Below the pieces are notes generated by a model that saw only the letters and a program-made list of their open reading frames with translations, was not told the DNA's origin and made no database searches. A program made the position numbers and the translations under genes. This document shows positions 1 through 9,779 of a stretch of DNA of 64,000 nt, piece after piece (within the stretch, counting starts at the first letter, position 1; each line of letters starts with the position of its first letter). Source of the DNA: Echinometra lucunter (taxonomy: Eukaryota > Echinodermata > Echinoidea > Camarodonta > Echinometridae); contig CM057162.1 of assembly GCA_029962745.1 (NCBI GenBank), forward strand, positions 6,140,618-6,204,617. Reading direction: 5' to 3'.

Positions 1-945
1 TTTAAAACATTCATTTTCTTAAAAAGAGGAGAGCTATGACTTAAAGGTGGAGCATTGCACATAGCCCTAATTGCACGTTTTTGTAGTATGTATAATCGGT
101 TTAAAATAGTAATTCCACAGTTTCCCCAAACAATATTACAGTAAGACAAATGAGGTAAAATCATTGAATTGTATAGCATCATTAGTACTTTAAAAGGCAC
201 GACAAGTTTAATACGATTTAAAACACCAATAGCCTTAGCTATCTTAGATGATATATTATTAACATGTTCATTCCAGGTAAGCTTTTCATCGATTAATATA
301 CCCAAGAAATTTGTGTGCCCTACTCTTTTGATATTGACATCACCTATTTGAATTTGCATATCAGAGTTATGTAATGAATATTTTTTAGATTTAAAAAGCA
401 TAAATGAAGTTTTGTCAAAATTAATAATGAGACGGTTGGATATAAACCACTTGTAAACATTTCTTAATTCAGTATTGACAATAACATTTGTTTCATTTAA
501 GTTTGACCTGAAATAAATAAATTAGTATCGTCTGCAAACATAATTGGACAAAAATATTTACTAACATATTGAAATCATTTACAAATATTAAAAAGAGCAA
601 AGGCCCGAGGATTGACCCTTGTGGCACTCCGACAGTTAAATCAAGTTGGTCAGATGATACATTGTCAATACATACAAACTGCTTTCTATTAAAAAGATAA
701 CTTTTAAACCAATTGTGTATATTTCCCCTGATACCGTAATATTCAAGTGTCTGCAATAATATATGGTGATCAATGCAATCAAACGCCTTTGAAAGGTCCA
801 GAAATATTCCAATTAAAAACTTTTTCTGTTCAAAAACATTGGCAAGAGTGTTTGTGAAATCTAAAAGAGCAGTACTCGTTGAGTGACCTTGTCTAAAACC
901 AAATTGTCTTTCGTATAAAATATTGTTTTTATCAATATAATTCAA
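1..945 (-). pseudogene. LINE reverse transcriptase, palm and thumb, C-terminal part
   Basis: Palm motifs are clear: [31 protein letters not shown] with the first catalytic Asp, and [19 protein letters not shown]. The YADD box expected just downstream (about 500-560) is disturbed by a frameshift. In a different frame, 490 to 1 then reads through NFDKTSFMLF, NFLGILIDEKLTW and LPHLSYCNIVWG-like blocks, the region behind the RT in Jockey/CR1-like elements. The element runs off the window start. Confidence 0.88.
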
Positions 946-1373
946 TAATTTATTATAAACAATTTTTTCAAATGTCTTAGTAAAAACAGATAAAAGAGAA
1001 ATCGGACGATAGTTAGAAACTTTTTCTTTATCCCCTTTTTAAAAACTGGAATTACTTTAGCCACTTTGAGTTTATCGGGGAAAATACCTAACTCTAATGA
1101 CATATTAAAAATATTGCACATAGGTTGTAAAATAAAACATAACGACTTTTTAAAAACTTCAATATTGATATCATCAAATCCCGGACTCTTATTTACCTTG
1201 AATGACTTGACTACATCAATAATATCAGCTTGACTCACTGGAGTTACAAACATGGAATGATCTATTCTTCTTTTCATAAAAAAGGAAAAATGCAAATCGC
1301 TCGATGGTAAACTAGTTATAAGTTTAGATCCAATTGTACTGAAGTAACTATTAAAACTGTTTAACAATTTCAA
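942..1373 (-). pseudogene. LINE reverse transcriptase, N-terminal part
   Basis: The fingers region of the RT is visible: FKVNKSPGFDDINIEVFK, then [20 protein letters not shown]. These are the standard blocks that precede the palm. The frame drifts near 1020-1040, where the expected YRPISLLP-type block is scrambled, and the palm resumes in another frame below 945. It is part of the same dead LINE as the endonuclease upstream. Confidence 0.88.
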
Positions 1374-1505
1374 CCGTATCTTTGGTTTTCACATCATCAT
1401 CATCTTTGATAATTGTACACTGGTCTTTGACTTTACGTTTGTTAATAACTTCATTGATGGTCTTCCATGTTTTACTAATATTACCGTTAAGTTGAGTAAA
1501 TTTGT

Positions 1506-2580
1506 TTACATAATATTTCCTTTTACATCTTCGAACTTCGGTATTGAATTCATTCTGAATTCTTTGTATCTATTTCTTTTACTCAATGATGGATCTTTAA
1601 TGAATTTACGATATAAATTATGTTTCTTTTTACACATCTTCCGTAAAGTACTATTAAACCATGGTTTATTATCTTTAACATTGTATTTGAAAAGTTTGAG
1701 AGGGAAACATTCATCATATAATTTCTTGTACTGAGTATAAAATGCATCAAATCTATCATTAACATCAGTAAAATTATAAACAAAAGACCAATTTTGTTTT
1801 TGTAACTCCATACAAAATTGAAAAATTGAGTCACTATTAATACTTCGCTTTTGATAAAACGAAGGTAAAGAATTGCACTTTTTATAATTTGAAATTGCAT
1901 ATATTGCACAATGGTCACTAAAATCACATGTAAGAATTCCAGTACGACTAACACTGTCTGGTACATTAGTAAAAACATTATCAATGAGTGTGGCACTCTC
2001 AGAGGTAACTCGAGTAGGTTTAGAAATCAGAGGAGAAAACGAAAATGATGTTAATAGATCTAAAAAAGTTTTTGATAATTGAGAATTGTAAATCAAGTTG
2101 ATATTGTAATCTCCAAGTAAAAAACAATCCTTCTTTTCGTGCAAGGCATTTTGCAATATGAGTTCTAATTTATCAAGAAATAATGTAACAGATTTATCTG
2201 GAGGTCTATATATGACATAAATCAAAAGACTGTTGGAGGAACGATTTCTTGAAATTTCAATACACATACATTCAATAACATCATCCATAAGTTCTAAATC
2301 TGTTCGTCTTGTAAATAAGATATTATTTCTGATATAAATTCCTACTCCACCTCCTCGCTTAAAAACACGATTTTTGGCAAGAAAGTCATAATTGTGCAAG
2401 TTAAAATAAGTACTCTTGTCCTCTTTCAGCCATGTCTCAGTTAAACCTATAACTGAAAATTTAGCATTAAAGCAAGACTACGGCAATTCATGTGGATCAT
2501 TGATAAGTTTTCATTGTTTAAATATTTACAAGTATTAAATTCATTAGGGGTTGTGTAGGGGGAATCAAACTGCAATCTAT
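1506..2580 (-). pseudogene. LINE endonuclease (EEP) domain, frame-broken
   Basis: This part would nick target DNA to prime reverse transcription. Visible motifs are HMNCRSL at the N-terminus, GLTETWLKED, GGGVGIYIRN, YVIYRPP, LLGDYNIN and SDHCAIY, the usual active-site blocks of apurinic-like LINE endonucleases. The longest open run is 297 codons (1506-2399), beginning at an internal methionine. The domain clearly extends upstream to about 2580, where a small deletion after the CRSL block breaks the frame. No intact start or ORF1 is seen upstream. It is a relic with no expected function for the host. Confidence 0.88.
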
Positions 2581-2599
2581 CCGACATCGTCATAAAAGA

Positions 2600-3185
2600 T
2601 GGTGGTGTAATAAATGTAAATATACTGCTGTGAGTATTTCATAGACATGCATGCAAATTCATTGAATAAGAAAGAAGCACAATAAGGAAACATATTTACA
2701 AAGACATCCAAAAACATAGTTCTAAAAATAAAAATAAAAATGTTCTGAATACAACAAAGAGTGAGTTCCAATTTTCAACTTGGGTTGTAGCCAGGAGCAA
2801 GACAAAGTCATGAAAATGTTGCAAGTTCAAATGTTAGAAAGATACATTACATCAATGATGTACATCTTCCTGCAGAATTCCACGATATACGGGCATCTCG
2901 CTGCTGGAATAAGCTAAAGCTTACTGTAAAAACATTTTGTTTATTTCGAGATCTATGAGCGAGAAAAAGAATTATTGCACAGCTAAGAGCACAAAGCCCC
3001 GCGCAATGTGTAAGGAGTATGAGAAGATGAAGATAGGATGGGAAAATAACTTATTGTTATGGGTTCTAAGTTACCCCTCATAAAAATAAAGGGGTACTGC
3101 AACACCCCCATCCAAATTAAGCCTTCGGGGGGGGGGGGGGGGTGCTGTAGAACCCACAGCACCCTCGGCTCCCAGGAGCCTGGGA
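2600..3185. other. Intergenic stretch with a poly(G) run; no gene seen
   Basis: No coding potential that I trust. A run of about 16 G lies at 3127-3143 inside a short GC-rich block. The proline-rich reading across it is produced by the homopolymer. Confidence 0.5.
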
Positions 3186-3189
3186 ACAA

Positions 3190-3490
3190 TGTTTTTCACA
3201 GATACCGCTGAACCCCTGAGCCACCTCTTATGTTGCTGCACGTATTATAAGGGGGTGGGGGTACATGTGCCATTTAAGTTTTCCCCTAATAATTATGACC
3301 TTTAAAATCCTTTCTCCAGTTGACTTGTGCGGTACTGGGCACTAAAAGCCGGCTTTAGCACAAAGAGAGAGAGGGGGAGAATTTTAGGGCAATGTCTCTG
3401 TATCTATATAAAAAGGGTGGATTCGATGCCGCCGCGAGGGGACCGCACGGGCAATTTTTTACACCAAACGGACCCCGGACGCGAAATTTT
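3190..3490 (+). repeat. Copy of a GC-rich repeat unit, direct copy at 5215-5505
   Basis: The block contains 'ccctgagccacctctta', an AGAG-rich stretch and 'ggattcgatgccgccg'. The same order of landmarks recurs at 5215-5505, and in reverse complement at 6140-6270. It looks like an additional partial arm of the foldback DNA described at 4690-6910, separated from the rest by the 3500-4240 segment. Confidence 0.75.
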
Positions 3491-3879
3491 TGGGGCTTCA
3501 TCACATGAATATTCATGACTTGTGTCTTCGGAATAAGAGTACGCATGCGCATGGACGTTTATTTTATTGAGTGTGGCTATGTGGCTTGACCGAGACCGAG
3601 TATCAGACGAAGACTGATGAGCGTGCCTGAGAGAGTGCATGCTCACGCATGCCGTCTTTTCATTCGACTAGGTTCTATAGCTCCGGGGGGGGGGGGGGGG
3701 GGGGCACTCGACCCCAAAAGTGCTAGGTATGTGCCGCGGGCGAGACAAAATCGGGGGCTTTGGAACGGGCTTATTGTGAAAAGGAGGGTCTTCGGTACGG
3801 GCTTCGGAACTACAAATGTTTGTGAAAACGGGGGTCTTTGGAACAGTTCACCTGCGTGTAAGTGCGCATGTATCCCTAT

Positions 3880-4167
3880 GGAACAGGCATACGTGCATGC
3901 AGCTAGCCCGGCGGCACGGGCGCCGAGTGCGCTCGCTCAGAGGCGATGGTCGGACAGCACTTCGCGGGCCGCTTTTCACCAAAAATGCAGCTCATTGTAG
4001 CGGATCAATGCGGCCGGAACGGCGAAATGAAAAACATGCGGAGCTTTGGAACGGATTTCTTTGCTCTTTTTCTCAATAAGATAAAAATGCTATGCTTTGG
4101 AACGGAAATTTGAGTGCAAAATGGGGGTCTTCTCCGCACATACCCACCATGCATTATATACTGAGTG

Positions 4168-4180
<13 letters not shown>
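3880..4180 (+). repeat. Dispersed GC-rich repeat, second copy at 61420-61765
   Basis: The block starting 'ctagcccggcggcacgggcg' and ending in 'ttatatactgagtg' followed by a long poly(C) run reappears at 61428-61770 in the same order and orientation. Both copies carry 'cttttcaccaaaaatgcagc' and several 'ctttggaacgg' repeats. It is an interspersed repeat of unknown class. The poly(C) run at 4170-4212 exceeds 40 bases and may be imprecisely assembled. Confidence 0.85.
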
Positions 4181-4214
<34 letters not shown>

Positions 4215-4239
4215 GCTATAGCTCTCCGAGACTGAGCTA

Positions 4240-4480
4240 ATTAAGTAAGCCGTTCGACACCTTTGATCGCCGCAAGGCGCCCGCTTTTTTTTCACGATGA
4301 TTGGCAGGAAAAATCGTGCGAATTCCGCCCGGCCACCGGCCGGAGCCCGCATGTGACCACTAGGGTGCCACACGGGCCTTCTATACCGTCTTTCTACGGC
4401 TTAACGGTCAGTTGAAAACGCCGGAAGAATTGGGAGCAGCCAGCTCAGCACCGCGGCGCCCGCATGGCTGGTGAAAAAAG
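4240..4480 (+). repeat. Foldback fragment matching the reverse complement of 5870-6080
   Basis: 'ttctacggcttaacggt' and 'gaattgggagc' in this segment recur inverted near 5885-5945, together with their neighbours (a poly-T run, a Gly/Arg-type GC block and 'cgcaaggcgcccg'). It is therefore another piece of the same inverted-repeat family. Confidence 0.8.
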
Positions 4481-6255
4481 TCCCGGTGCCCGTGGTAACC
4501 TCAAGGGGCCGGCCAAGCACCGTACGAAATTGGTCAAATTAGCTGATTTTACTCGCCGTAAACAGGTAAAGGCCCCGGAGTGGATATGTAAAAGCCATCC
4601 CCATCCGGCGGCTTGCTGTTGATTTTAGAGACCGTGCGGGTCCCTTGCGATTTTCATTTCTACTGCGTGTGTGGTCACATATTCAACGGCGCCAGGGCGA
4701 TGCCCAGGGAAAATTGGTGGAGTGTAATCGCAAGGCGCACGTCAGCAAACCGTAAGGGTACCGGCCGGGTACCGTGCGATAAGCTTCCGGGCTCCGTCCG
4801 ATAAATAGGGGCCCGGCCAGGGACCTCATGGCACTCGGCCAGCGCCCGGCCGGGTGACGTGCGGTGCACTGTTTACGCGTATTATATTATACGACAGAAT
4901 TAAGTTTTTAATTCATAATTATGTGCAAGAAGAGACAATAGTAGCTGAATGCATTTTGTCAACATGGTCAAGGTGCAACAGTGACACATTTCCTTCTTCT
5001 GTTCATTTGCCCTCTTTTCTTACTTTGAATAATCTTTCCTCAACCTTATATTCCAGCTTTTTTTTTTCTTCTCACGTACCGCTACATAGGGAATCCATGC
5101 AAACCTTGTCGGGAGGGGGGGGGGGGGGGATGGCAGAGCAATAGCTTATGAGCAAATGGTGACAACATTTTCAGTGAGGTACGGGGGAGGGAGGGCTAGG
5201 CCCCTCGGAACGATTTTATTCACAGGGGTGCTGAGACCCTGAGCCATCTCTTAGGTTGCTTCACCGTAAGCAGCATTTTAGTACGGGGGGGGGGGGTGTT
5301 GAGGCACATGTGCCATACGAGATGTATACCCACAATATTTTTAAATCTTTAAAAAAAATCCTTTTTCTAGTACTAAAAGCCGGCCACGGGACACAGAGAG
5401 AGTGAGATTTCGAGGGTAATGTCACTGTGTTCACATGAAACGGGGGGATTCGATGCCGCCGTGAGGGGGCCGCACAGGCAATTTACATCAAACGGACCCC
5501 GGACGACAGGCGCCCGGTGTTGTACATACCGCCCGGGACTCTTGCGGGGGCCTTTGAGGGGTCCGTGCGGGGGCCGCAAGATAGCCGTGCGGTACCTTTG
5601 AGCACCGCAAGGCGCCCGCCAAGTTTTTTGACGAGGGGAGCCTGGCCGGCGCCCCTACGGCTCCCACGGGTATCGGGACATACCCTTCCGTGCCAAAAGT
5701 ATTGCAACATAGCTAATGTGAGTTGTAAGCCTTGCTGCATTTGTGATTTTTCAATGGTTATAAACGAACAATTACAAAATATAGAAAGGCTCACAATCAC
5801 AACTCACAAATGCATACGGAAATTAGCTATGTTGCAATACTTATAGCACGGGAGAGTATTTCACTAGCCGTACGGGCGCCGCGGTGCTGAGCTGGCCGCT
5901 CCCAATTCTCCCGGCGTTTTCATCTCACCGTTAAGCCGTAGAACGCCCGTAGAAGGCCCGTTGTGGCACCTTAGGGGTCAAGTGCGGGCTCCGGCCGGTG
6001 CCCTTTAGGGCTCCGCACGACTTTTCCTGCCATTTCTCATGAAAACATATTGGCGGGCGCCTTGTGGTACTCAAGGCTGCCACATGGCTAACGTGCGGGG
6101 CCCATGAGGGGTCCCGCAAGGGTCCCAGGCGATATGTCAAATACTGGGCGCCTGCCTTACGAGGACCGTTTGATGCAACAATTGCCAGTGTGGCCCCCTC
6201 ACGGCGGCATCGAATCCACCCGTTGGATATCAATACAGTCAGTGACATTGCCCTC

Positions 6256-6317
6256 GATTTCTCACTTTCTCTCTCCCTCTCTATCTCCCTCTCCCTCTCC
6301 CTCTCTCTCTCTCTCTG
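6256..6317. repeat. CT/CTCC simple repeat
   Basis: The stretch is almost pure (CT)n/(CCCTCT)n. A second pyrimidine tract of the same kind lies at 7155-7199. Serine/leucine-rich readings here come from the repeat. Confidence 0.9.
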
Positions 6318-6471
6318 CCAAAGGCATCTTTCATTTACAGTAATCAGTAAGTAAATGAACAGAAGAAGGGAATCTGTCAATGTTGCACCTTGACAAATCA
6401 TGTACTATGCAGCTACTATTGTCTGTTCTTGTAAAATAAATAAAAAGCTTCTTTCGTACAAGTAAATATGA

Positions 6472-6687
6472 CTCATGAATATTAATGAGTCAGAAAGAAG
6501 AGGATCTTGGGTATTTGACTCCAGTTCATCGTGACTTGGCCGTGAACCAGAATAGCCTGGTGGTTAACAGTAGATGGCAGGTTCGAATCCCGCTGGTTCC
6601 AATTTTTTCTGACTTGTGATTTTCATTACAGATCGAACATACGATCTTTAACACTGGGAGTAAAGCCGAAAATTTGTTAACAAAAAA
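6472..6687 (+). mobile_element. tRNA-derived SINE with 11-bp target-site duplication
   Basis: The segment is flanked by perfect 11-bp direct repeats 'agtaaatatga' at 6461-6471 and 6688-6698. It has a tRNA-like head with a strong B box and ends in an A-rich tail (aacaaaaaa) just before the second repeat. These are the hallmarks of LINE-mobilised SINE insertion on the plus strand. It lies in the right arm of the foldback and is absent from the corresponding place in the left arm (about 4870-4925), so it inserted after the arms formed. Confidence 0.8.
6543..6600 (+). promoter_or_regulatory. tRNA-like RNA polymerase III promoter head of the SINE
   Basis: 'ggttcgaatcc' is a textbook B box. 'tagcctggtggttaa' is a degenerate A-box-like sequence. 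The ends tgaacca / tggttcc can pair at six of seven positions, like an acceptor stem, and the T arm is nearly complete. The whole is only 58 nt, too short for a real tRNA because the anticodon region is missing. I call it a SINE promoter and not a tRNA gene. Confidence 0.7.
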
Positions 6688-7418
6688 AGTAAATATGAAT
6701 ATCAAATATAATAATACGCAAACATTGCAATGCACGGTACCCGGTCAGGCGCTGGCCGGGCGCCACAGGACCTCGGCCAGGCCCCAGCCGGGCAGCAGTT
6801 TATCGGACGGAGCCCGGAACCTTACCGTACGGCACCCGGCCGGCACCCTTATGGTTTGTTGACGGGTGCCTTGCGATTACACTCCACCAATTTTCACCGA
6901 GCATCGACCGGGCACCGTAGAATATGTGACCTCAAACGCCGTAGAAATGAAAATCTCAAGGGACCCTTACGGCCTCTACAATCCACGGCAAGCCGCCGGG
7001 TTGGGAAAATCGTACGGGGCCTGGTGGATTTGTGAGCTAGGTATTAGTCTGTATTCCCTCTACTGCAATTGTATTAAAACAGGTTCAGAGCGGTTAACAT
7101 ACATACACCAAAAGGGAAACGATGAATAACCAGGAAATGTACCCCGCTCGCTGCCCACCCCCTCCCCTCTCTCTCACTCTCTCTCTCTCTCTCTCTCTTT
7201 ACCCCATAGGTTCACCCTCACTGGGCAAAATATTTTCTCATTAAAAATTTTATAAACCATTGACGTGCTGTGATAAAACTACCTACACAATGCGTCCGTC
7301 ACGGTTAAATAAATAGAAAAAGGAACAAGGTGATGAAAAGTACAGCATATAAGTACAAAAAAGTGATATCACTCTACCATCTTGTAGGTGAATAATTGCA
7401 TCAGTCCACAATATTTCT

Positions 7419-7497
7419 GACAGTTGCTTGCTTGCTTGCTAGGTGCCTTGTCTGTTCAAGACATTGGCGATCAAGGCTTTCCATCTACTTCTATCTC
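7419..7497 (-). pseudogene. RTE-type LINE, C-terminal tail fragment
   Basis: On the minus strand this reads RDRSRWKALIANVLNRQGT followed by a stop, the highly conserved C-terminal end of RTE-clade reverse transcriptase proteins. The body of the same kind of protein resumes at 8980-9758. The piece between the YLGGLIT block and this tail is missing, and a Penelope-like element lies in its place. Confidence 0.85.
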
Positions 7498-7499
7498 TG

Positions 7500-8955
7500 G
7501 TTAGATGATATTTGAAGGTTTGCATGGTGGTACTGATATTCGTAGAAAGGGTTTACAGTTCACCATGTGGCAAGTCCTAAGGGACTTTAGATAAAGTGGA
7601 TAGAGATGGAGGTGAAATAGAGAGGCTAGAAAGTAGGAAAGTTGGAGGGCAGAGTATCTTTCGAAAACTGGGTGAAGTCCTAAAAAGGACTGTAAACCAG
7701 AAGAGGTGAGAGGATTGAGTTGGTGAAGAGATGAGGAGGCTTGAGTCGGCGAGAGGTAAGAAGAGTTGAGGAGAGAAGACTCGACGTTTCGGGCAGCTTG
7801 ACTGTCCGTCTTCATGAGTGAGTGTTCGCTAGGCGTGTCGGGGTACTTGAGGGGGATATGCGGAGGAGAGGAGAGAGACGGCCGGCGGGGTCGGCGGCGT
7901 GGTGAGCGGCTGTCGGTGGTGGCGCTCTGTGTGGACGGTTCGGTAGTGGCGGAATCGGTGGGAAGGCTTGGCGGGAAGGTGTGGGCGGGTTGATATCCGG
8001 ATGTGGTGGTGTTGCGTCGGTGGAGGTGGTTGCGGGGTGTGTGTGTCGGCGGCGTGGTGGGTTGGTTCTGCGGCGGATGGAAGGTGGTGGAGGTGACAGG
8101 CTGTGCAGGCTGTGTAGGGTGGGCGTCGGTGCGGGTCTTGTCTTGGGTCGATGGAGTGGCAGTGGTCTGCGTCGCTGAGTTGGGTGGAGTGATCCGGTGA
8201 TGTAGGATTGGGTGCCAGATGTTGTTGATGTGAAGTCCTGGGTCTTGGGGAACGGTGTTATGTTCGTGAATTTCGATGGCTTCTCGGACTCTCCTGGTGT
8301 TCCAGTGACGGATGGTAGTGATGAGTTGACTGTCCTCCCAGTTTATGCGGTGGTCTTCTTGTTGAGCGTGCTTGACGATGGTGGATCTGTCCCAGTCGCT
8401 GTGTCGTTGGTAGGTCTTGTGTTCCTTGAGTCTGGTGTCGAAGTCACGGCCGGTTTCTCCGATGTATATAGACCTTGCCGCAGTTGCATGGAATCTTGTA
8501 GACGCCTAGTTGCTTGTTGGGTGGATGCTTGTCCTTGTGCGAGTGGAGGAAAGAATGGAGCTTGCGGAAGGATTGGTGTGTGACTAGGATGTTCGCTGAT
8601 CGGAGGATGCGTTTTAGTCGATGGGAGGTCTTGCCGATGTAGGGGAGTACTAAGGTGGTAGTCGGCTTGGTGGTGGTTTGGTCGTCGGCGGTGCTAGTGG
8701 AGGTGCGGCTGTGAGGAGGTTGGGTGTTGATCCTTCTCCTGGGGTATTGGTTGATGGTGGTGACAGCGCGGGTGACATGTCTAAGTTCCTGGTGGAGATT
8801 ATCCTTGTCGCTGAGTTGGTGAGCTCATCTGATGAGGGTGTCCGAGACTGACTGGTGGATGGAGGGGTGGTGGTGTGAACGGAAGTTGAGGTATCGGTCG
8901 GTGAGGGTTGGTTTTCGGTAGACTTCCTGAGAAGGGAATGACGCCTTTGCAAGTG
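7500..8955 (-). mobile_element. Penelope-like element fragment: RT C-terminus plus GIY-YIG endonuclease
   Basis: Reading leftward, a VYRKPTLTDRYLNFRSHH block (about 8920-8870) matches the end of Penelope-type RT. It is followed by TLVLPYIGKTSHRLKRIL, then a Cys-containing GVYKIPCNCGKVYI block (8467-8506) and GETGRDFDTRLKEHK (8417-8460). Together these form the GIY-YIG nuclease of Penelope-like elements. A 4-nt insertion at about 8461-8466 breaks the frame inside the nuclease signature, and an in-frame stop lies between the RT motif and LPYIGK. A Pro/Thr-rich linker and a MKTDSQAARNVESSLL block (7770-7815) follow. The copy is inactive. Confidence 0.85.
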
Positions 8956-8979
8956 TAATTCGTTGTTATTTTTTTTTTT

Positions 8980-9770
8980 TTACTTCTGCATCACTCCTTC
9001 AATTGGGGTAATCAAGCCTCCAAGGTAGCAGAATTTGTCCACTTGTTTTACCTCTTCTCCGTTAATGTGAATATTGGGTGCATTCTTCTTCTTGAAAACC
9101 ACCATGCATTCTGTCTTCTTAAGGTTTAAGGACAGACCCAGTTTGTCACTTTCTATGACTACCTTACTCAGGAGTACTTGCAAATCCTCCTTGCTTCCTG
9201 CTACTAGGACAGTATCATCGGCATATTTCAGGTTGTTCACGTTCTAGCCGCCTACTATAATACCTTCCATATCAGATATTTCACGCATTATTATCTCACT
9301 GACATATAGCGAGAATAGATCTGGTGACACTACGCAGCCTTCCCTAACTCCTCTTTTGATCTCTGTCCATTCACTTTGCTCCCCATCTATCCTGATTGCA
9401 GCTTTCTGATCCCAATACAGGTTCCTTATCAGCCTCAGATCCTTCCCGTCAATGTCTAACCTTCCGAGCATAGCCATCATGTCTCACTCTGTCAAAGGCC
9501 TTGGTGTAATCTATAAAGCACATAATTATATACCTCTTTCTGTACCTCCAGGGCTCTTTCAGTTAGCACATGCAGGGTAAACATGGCATTACTGGTACCC
9601 ACACTGTCTGCAAAACCATACTGTACTACTGATATCTCTGGTCGGATTTTAGATCTTACTTTCATAAGGAGAACTCTTAGTATGAGCTTTGTGACATGAC
9701 TCATCAAACTGATTTCTGATAGTAATACCGCAAAATTGCAAATTGCCTCTGAGCACAAGAAAAGAGATCA
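8980..9770 (-). pseudogene. RTE-type LINE reverse transcriptase, frame-broken
   Basis: Minus-strand readings give VQYGFADSVGTSNAMFTL, then, after a frameshift near 9495-9530, FIDYTKAFDRV with the first catalytic Asp. Next come RNLYWDQKAAIRIDGEQSEW, GVREGCVVSPDLFSLY, NLKYADDTVLVAGS with the catalytic Asp pair, LNLKKTECMVV and DKFCYLGGLIT. This order is typical of RTE RTs. A stop at 9243-9246 and the frameshift mean three pieces in different frames. The coding sequence stops abruptly at 8980 beside an 11-T run and a Penelope fragment; its own C-terminus reappears at 7419-7497. Confidence 0.92.
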
Positions 9771-9779
9771 AAGTAGAAA

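Larger units (their letters stand above)
1..2590 (-). mobile_element. Broken non-LTR retrotransposon (LINE), 3' end beyond window
   Basis: Read on the minus strand this stretch encodes, in order, an endonuclease/exonuclease/phosphatase domain, a linker and a reverse transcriptase, which is the order of ORF2 in Jockey/CR1/L2-like LINEs. The reading frame changes near 2460, in the linker, and near 945, so the copy is dead. Coding similarity continues to base 1 (IDEKLTWNEHV-like and CNIVWGNCG-like blocks of the region behind the RT), so the 3' end lies outside the window. The clade is inferred from motif style and not from a search. Confidence 0.9.
4690..6910. repeat. Large foldback (inverted-repeat) element, centre near 5770
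   Basis: The two halves are imperfect reverse complements. Paired landmarks run outward from the centre: 'gtattgcaacatagctaa' at 5699 with its complement near 5823; 'ccttgagtaccacaagg'-type sequence at 5590 and 6063; 'gattcgatgccgccgtgag' at 5449 and its complement near 6200; 'aaggtgcaacagtgac' at 4970 and its complement near 6380; 'aattggtggagtgtaatcgcaagg' at 4710 and its complement near 6870. Each arm is about 1.1 kb. No transposase-like reading frame is present, so this is a non-autonomous foldback or an inverted duplication. Confidence 0.85.

Noticed and set aside
3617..4373. Arg/Gly/Ala-rich frames on both strands
   Set aside because: They run through poly(G/C) tracts and a dispersed repeat found again at 61420, where the frame is not kept.
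6543..6600. Functional tRNA gene
   Set aside because: Only 58 nt, with no anticodon arm, inside a SINE bounded by target-site duplications.
7981..8583. Plus-strand frames rich in Gly, Val and Cys
   Set aside because: They are antisense shadows of the Penelope-like element, whose minus-strand motifs (VYKIPCNCGK, GETGR, DTRLKEHK) are recognisable.
8650..8952. Minus-strand 100-codon Pro/Thr/Ser-rich frame
   Set aside because: It is the wrong frame of the Penelope RT C-terminus. The VYRKPT..DRYLNF motif lies in another frame of the same strand.
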